From Amphiplicatus metriothermophilus (GTDB lineage: Bacteria; Pseudomonadota; Alphaproteobacteria; Caulobacterales; Parvularculaceae): a stretch of 64,000 nucleotides of DNA. The stretch covers positions 385,501 to 449,500 of the forward strand of contig NZ_FZQA01000002.1 in assembly GCF_900199215.1 (NCBI RefSeq). The letters run 5' to 3'. This document shows positions 60,740 to 64,000 of this stretch, piece by piece (position 1 is the first letter of the stretch; the number at the start of each line of letters is the position of its first letter). The notes beneath the pieces were generated by a model. It searched no databases, had not been told where the DNA came from, and saw nothing but the letters and a program-made list of their open reading frames with translations. Position numbers and translations under genes: made by a program.

Positions 60740-62227
60740 ATGACCGCCGCCGTCAATCTTCCCAAGTCCCACAAGGGCGCAGTTCCCGTGCGCCAGACGA
60801 AGCTTCTGATCGACGGCGCGTTTCACGACGCCGCGAGCGGGCGAACCTTCGCCACGATCGACCCGTCTACGGAGGAAGTGATCGCCGAGGTCGCCGAAGC
60901 CGGCCCGGAGGATGTCGACCGCGCCGTCAGGGCCGCGCGCGCCGCGCTCGAAGACGGCCCTTGGGCGCGGATGGACGCGCGCGAGCGCGGCCGGCTGCTC
61001 ATGAAATGGGCCGATCTCATCGAAGCGAACATGGAGGAGCTCGCCCGCCTCGAAGTCCTCGACAACGGCAAACCGATCGCGGAAGCGCTCGGCTACGACA
61101 TTCCGAGCGCGGCGGCGACCATCCGCTATTTCGCCGGCTGGGCCGACAAGATCGAGGGCCGGACGATCCCCGTTTCGGGTCCCTTTTTCACCTATACGAG
61201 GCGCGAGCCCGTGGGCGTATGCGGTCTCATCATTCCCTGGAATTTTCCGCTCGCCATGGCCGCATGGAAGCTCGGGCCCGCGCTCGCGGCCGGCTGCGCG
61301 GCGATCCTGAAGCCCGCCGAGCAGACGCCGCTCACCGCCCTGCGCGCGGGCGAGCTCGCCCTCGAAGCGGGCGTTCCTCCGGGCGTGCTCAACATTCTGC
61401 CCGGCTTCGGGGGCGGCGGCGCGGGCGAAGCGATCGTCAAGCATCCCGGCGTCGACAAAATCGCCTTCACCGGCGAATACCGAACAGCGCAAATCATCAA
61501 GCGCGAGACCGCTGATTCGATGAAGCGCCTCACGTTCGAACTCGGCGGAAAGAGCCCCAACATCGTCTTCGAGGACGCCGATCTCGACGCGGCGGTCGAG
61601 GGCGCCTTCGGCGCGATCTTTCTCAATCAGGGACAAAACTGCTGCGCGGGCAGCCGGGCCTTCGTACATGAGAAGATCTACGACCGCTTCGTCGAGAAGC
61701 TCGCCGAAAAAGCGGCGAAGCGGCGCATCGGCGACCCTCTGAATTCGGACACGGAGCATGGGCCGCAAATCGACCAGGCCCAGTTCGAGAAGATCATGCG
61801 CTATATCGACCTCGGCCGCGAGCAGGGCGCGCGCCTCGCCGCCGGCGGCGAGCGAGTCGGCGAGAAGGGCTTTTACGTCGCGCCTACGGTCTTCGCCGAG
61901 GTGCGCGACGAAATGGCGATCGCCACCGACGAGATCTTCGGTCCGGTCGTCGGCGTGCTGAAGTTCAAGGACGCCGACGAGGCGATCCGGCGCGCCAATG
62001 ACTCCATGTTCGGCCTCGCCGGCGCGGTGTGGACGCGCGATCTCGACAAGGCGAATGCGGTGAGCGCGCGGCTCAGGGCCGGTACGGTGTGGGTCAATTG
62101 CTACAACATCGTCGATCCGGCCGCGCCTTTCGGCGGCTTCAAGATGTCCGGCGTCGGCCGCGAACTCGGCGAGGAGGCGCTCAACGCCTATACCGAAACC
62201 AAAACCGTCACCATACGGAATGGATAA
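60740..62227 (+). CDS. NAD(P)-dependent aldehyde dehydrogenase
   Basis: A 495-residue class I/II-like ALDH that oxidises an unidentified aldehyde to the acid. I chose ATG 60740 (MTAAVNLPKSHKGAVPVRQT), preceded by GGAGA. The catalytic Glu is in LTFELGGKSPNIV (about residue 262) and the catalytic Cys in NQGQNCCAGSRAFVHEK (about 298). The usual cofactor motif GSTxVG is replaced by FTGEYRTAQIIKR, an unusual variant. NAD(P) preference and substrate are unknown. It is transcribed away from the M24 gene, suggesting a possible shared catabolic role. Confidence 0.88.
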   Translation: MTAAVNLPKSHKGAVPVRQTKLLIDGAFHDAASGRTFATIDPSTEEVIAEVAEAGPEDVDRAVRAARAALEDGPWARMDARERGRLLMKWADLIEANMEELARLEVLDNGKPIAEALGYDIPSAAATIRYFAGWADKIEGRTIPVSGPFFTYTRREPVGVCGLIIPWNFPLAMAAWKLGPALAAGCAAILKPAEQTPLTALRAGELALEAGVPPGVLNILPGFGGGGAGEAIVKHPGVDKIAFTGEYRTAQIIKRETADSMKRLTFELGGKSPNIVFEDADLDAAVEGAFGAIFLNQGQNCCAGSRAFVHEKIYDRFVEKLAEKAAKRRIGDPLNSDTEHGPQIDQAQFEKIMRYIDLGREQGARLAAGGERVGEKGFYVAPTVFAEVRDEMAIATDEIFGPVVGVLKFKDADEAIRRANDSMFGLAGAVWTRDLDKANAVSARLRAGTVWVNCYNIVDPAAPFGGFKMSGVGRELGEEALNAYTETKTVTIRNG

Positions 62228-62254
62228 GGACGTTGTAATCTCTCCTCATCGATC

Positions 62255-64000
62255 TCAGTCCTGCGCCGGCGCCAGGCGGGCCAGCACGGCGCGGATCGCC
62301 ACCTGATCGCCGACCGAGGCGGACAAGGTCTCGACTACGCCGTCGCGCGGCGCGGCGAGGCGGTGCTCCATCTTCATCGCCTCGACGGCGATGAGCGTCT
62401 GGCCTTTCTTCACCGCGTCGCCGGGTTTCACCAAAACGCTGGCGACCACGCCCGCCATCGGCGCGCGCACCTCGTTCCCGCCGCCCGCCTGCGCGCCCGC
62501 CGGCGCATGGGTCATGTCGGCGAAGGTGCGCGCGGGCCCCGCGCCCTTGAGGTGCAGGCGCGCGCCTTCGCGCGCAAACCGCGCGCAACGAACGGCGCCG
62601 TCGACCCGGTAACGGATGCGTCCGTCTTCGATCGCCAGCGCTTCGACGGACGCTTGCCCGTCTCCCAGAAAGCCCGTGACGCGCGGGCCGTCGATGATCG
62701 CCCGCGCCTCGATAATTTCATCCCCATGCTGAAGTTTCAGCGGAAAAGCCGTCGGGCCGCGCGAATTCCACCCGGCAAGCGGATCATCAAGGCGCCAGTC
62801 CGCCAGCGTCGCGGCGGCGAGCGCGATATCGAGCGCGGAGACCGGCGCCGGCGCAGGCGCGAGCCGGTCGAGCGCGCGCTCGATATAGCCGACGTCGGCT
62901 TCGCCTTTCGCGAAAGCCTCGTCGCGCAGCAGGCCCGCGAGAAACGGCGCGTTCGTCGTCACGCCCAGAATGACGGCGTCGTCAAGCGCGGCCGCGAGCC
63001 GCAGGCGCGCTTCGTCTCGCGTGCGCCCATGCGCGACGAGTTTCGCGATCAGCGGGTCGTAATGCGGCGAGACGGCGTCGCCGGCTTCGACGCCTGCATC
63101 GACGCGCAAGAACGCATTCGAATCAGAAGAAGCCTCGCGGCGAGCGGTCGGCCCGCCATCACAGGACGGAAGATCGAAACATGCGAGCCGGCCCGTCTGC
63201 GGCAGGAATCCCTTCGCCGGATCCTCAGCGTAAAGACGGGCTTCAATCGCCCATCCGTCGAGACGGACGTCCTCCTGGCCGAATGGCAAGGGGCACCCTT
63301 CCGCAATGTCGAGCTGCAACGCGACGAGATCAAGCCCGGTCACAAGCTCCGTGACCGGATGCTCCACCTGAAGGCGCGTATTCATTTCCAGAAAATAGAA
63401 GGACTGCGTCGACGGCTCGAACAGAAACTCCACGGTGCCGGCGTTGCGGTAGCCGACGGCGCGGGCGGCCTCGACCGCGGCCGCGCCCATCGCCGCACGG
63501 GTTTCAGGACCGACGACTGGCGACGGCGCCTCCTCGATCACCTTCTGGCGTCGGCGCTGGAGCGAGCAGTCGCGCTCGCCGAGATGAACCGCATTTCCGT
63601 GCGCGTCGGCGAGAACCTGAATCTCCACATGGCGCGCGCCGACGACAAGCTTCTCCAGCAAGAGGCGCCCGTCGCCGAAGGCGCTTTCGGCTTCCTTGCG
63701 CGCGCCAGCAAGCGCGTCCTCAAGCTCCTCCGGTCCCTGAACGACGCGCATCCCCCGCCCGCCTCCGCCCGCGGCGGCCTTGACCATGACGGGATAGCCG
63801 ATTTTGTCCGCCTCCGTCCGAAAACGCGCCGGCGACTGGTCCGCGCCGTCATAGCCGGGCGCGCAAGGCACGCCCGCCGCGCTCATGCGCCGGCGCGCTT
63901 CGGCCTTGTCGCCCATCGCGGCGATTGCCGAAGCCGGCGGGCCGACGAAAGCGATCCCGGCCTTTTCGCACGCTTCGGCGAAAGCGGCGCGCTCGGACAG
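62255..64000 (-). CDS. Biotin-dependent acyl-CoA carboxylase alpha subunit, N-terminus beyond the window edge
   Basis: 581 residues of a biotin carboxylase/BCCP protein open to the window edge. The N-terminal biotin carboxylase domain is incomplete, beginning LSERAAFAEACEKAGIAFVG and missing roughly the first 90 residues. Present are AAAGGGGRGMRVV (ATP-grasp), LGERDCSLQRRRQKVIEEAP, EMNTRLQVEHPVTELVTGLD, and at the C-terminus the biotin-accepting Lys in VAVEAMKMEHRLAAP. Resemblance is to methylcrotonyl-/propionyl-CoA carboxylase alpha subunits; the exact acyl-CoA cannot be fixed without the neighbouring beta subunit. Confidence 0.9.
   Translation of the reverse strand: MSERAAFAEACEKAGIAFVGPPASAIAAMGDKAEARRRMSAAGVPCAPGYDGADQSPARFRTEADKIGYPVMVKAAAGGGGRGMRVVQGPEELEDALAGARKEAESAFGDGRLLLEKLVVGARHVEIQVLADAHGNAVHLGERDCSLQRRRQKVIEEAPSPVVGPETRAAMGAAAVEAARAVGYRNAGTVEFLFEPSTQSFYFLEMNTRLQVEHPVTELVTGLDLVALQLDIAEGCPLPFGQEDVRLDGWAIEARLYAEDPAKGFLPQTGRLACFDLPSCDGGPTARREASSDSNAFLRVDAGVEAGDAVSPHYDPLIAKLVAHGRTRDEARLRLAAALDDAVILGVTTNAPFLAGLLRDEAFAKGEADVGYIERALDRLAPAPAPVSALDIALAAATLADWRLDDPLAGWNSRGPTAFPLKLQHGDEIIEARAIIDGPRVTGFLGDGQASVEALAIEDGRIRYRVDGAVRCARFAREGARLHLKGAGPARTFADMTHAPAGAQAGGGNEVRAPMAGVVASVLVKPGDAVKKGQTLIAVEAMKMEHRLAAPRDGVVETLSASVGDQVAIRAVLARLAPAQD

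Overview
This 64 kb window is GC-rich chromosomal DNA from an alphaproteobacterium. The evidence is the gene families and their order: LpxI instead of LpxH in the lipid A cluster, an ATP12-type F1-ATPase chaperone, an alphaproteobacterial CcmD, the block rpsB-tsf-pyrH-frr-uppS-cdsA-dxr-rseP-bamA-skp-lpxD-fabZ-lpxA-lpxI-lpxB, and a GTTC-N7-GTTC type SOS operator. The genus cannot be named from the sequence alone. No phage, insertion sequence or CRISPR array was seen.

Layout. 1-20.7 kb, mostly minus strand, is the transcription/translation core in transcription order: tRNA-Trp, secE, nusG, rplK, rplA, rplJ, rplL, rpoB, rpoC, rpsL, rpsG, fusA (cut by the window edge). This normally unbroken series is interrupted twice by cell-surface polysaccharide genes. 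A GT4 and a GT61 glycosyltransferase lie between rpoC and rpsL (2.8-5.3 kb). A frameshifted acyltransferase-3 gene and an SGNH hydrolase lie between rplA and rplJ (15.7-17.8 kb). The long leaders of rplKA and rplJL each contain a promoter-like pair followed by a hairpin with a U-tract, and the rplL-rpoB gap holds another terminator-like hairpin.

20.8-24.6 kb holds a secreted GIN-domain protein and a plus-strand ccmD-A-B-C-E operon for cytochrome c maturation. 24.6-40.2 kb is the long minus-strand block running from ribosomal protein S2 and EF-Ts through UMP kinase, ribosome recycling factor, isoprenoid and phospholipid precursor enzymes and RseP to BamA, Skp and the lipid A enzymes. Essential envelope biogenesis is therefore linked to translation genes.

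40.3-44.0 kb holds dnaE (replicative polymerase III alpha). A 40-codon single-membrane-segment microprotein sits 34 nt before it. The microprotein promoter is occupied by one perfect and one near-perfect SOS (LexA) operator. This is the most interesting element in the window: a candidate DNA-damage-induced membrane microprotein, possibly a division or envelope checkpoint effector, physically coupled to the replicative polymerase.

44.0-64 kb is metabolic and housekeeping: a phytoene-desaturase-like FAD oxidoreductase, a retropepsin-like lipoprotein, an Lrp/AsnC regulator divergent from a fused indolepyruvate:ferredoxin oxidoreductase plus aromatic aminotransferase (an aromatic amino acid catabolic unit), and a tightly overlapping housekeeping series (ATP12, pseudouridine synthase, CrcB/DUF190 fluoride pair, sterol-desaturase-like enzyme, GNAT, RarA, DegP/DegQ protease). 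It ends with a creatinase-like M24 protein divergent from an aldehyde dehydrogenase, and the C-terminal part of a biotin-dependent acyl-CoA carboxylase alpha subunit running off the right edge.
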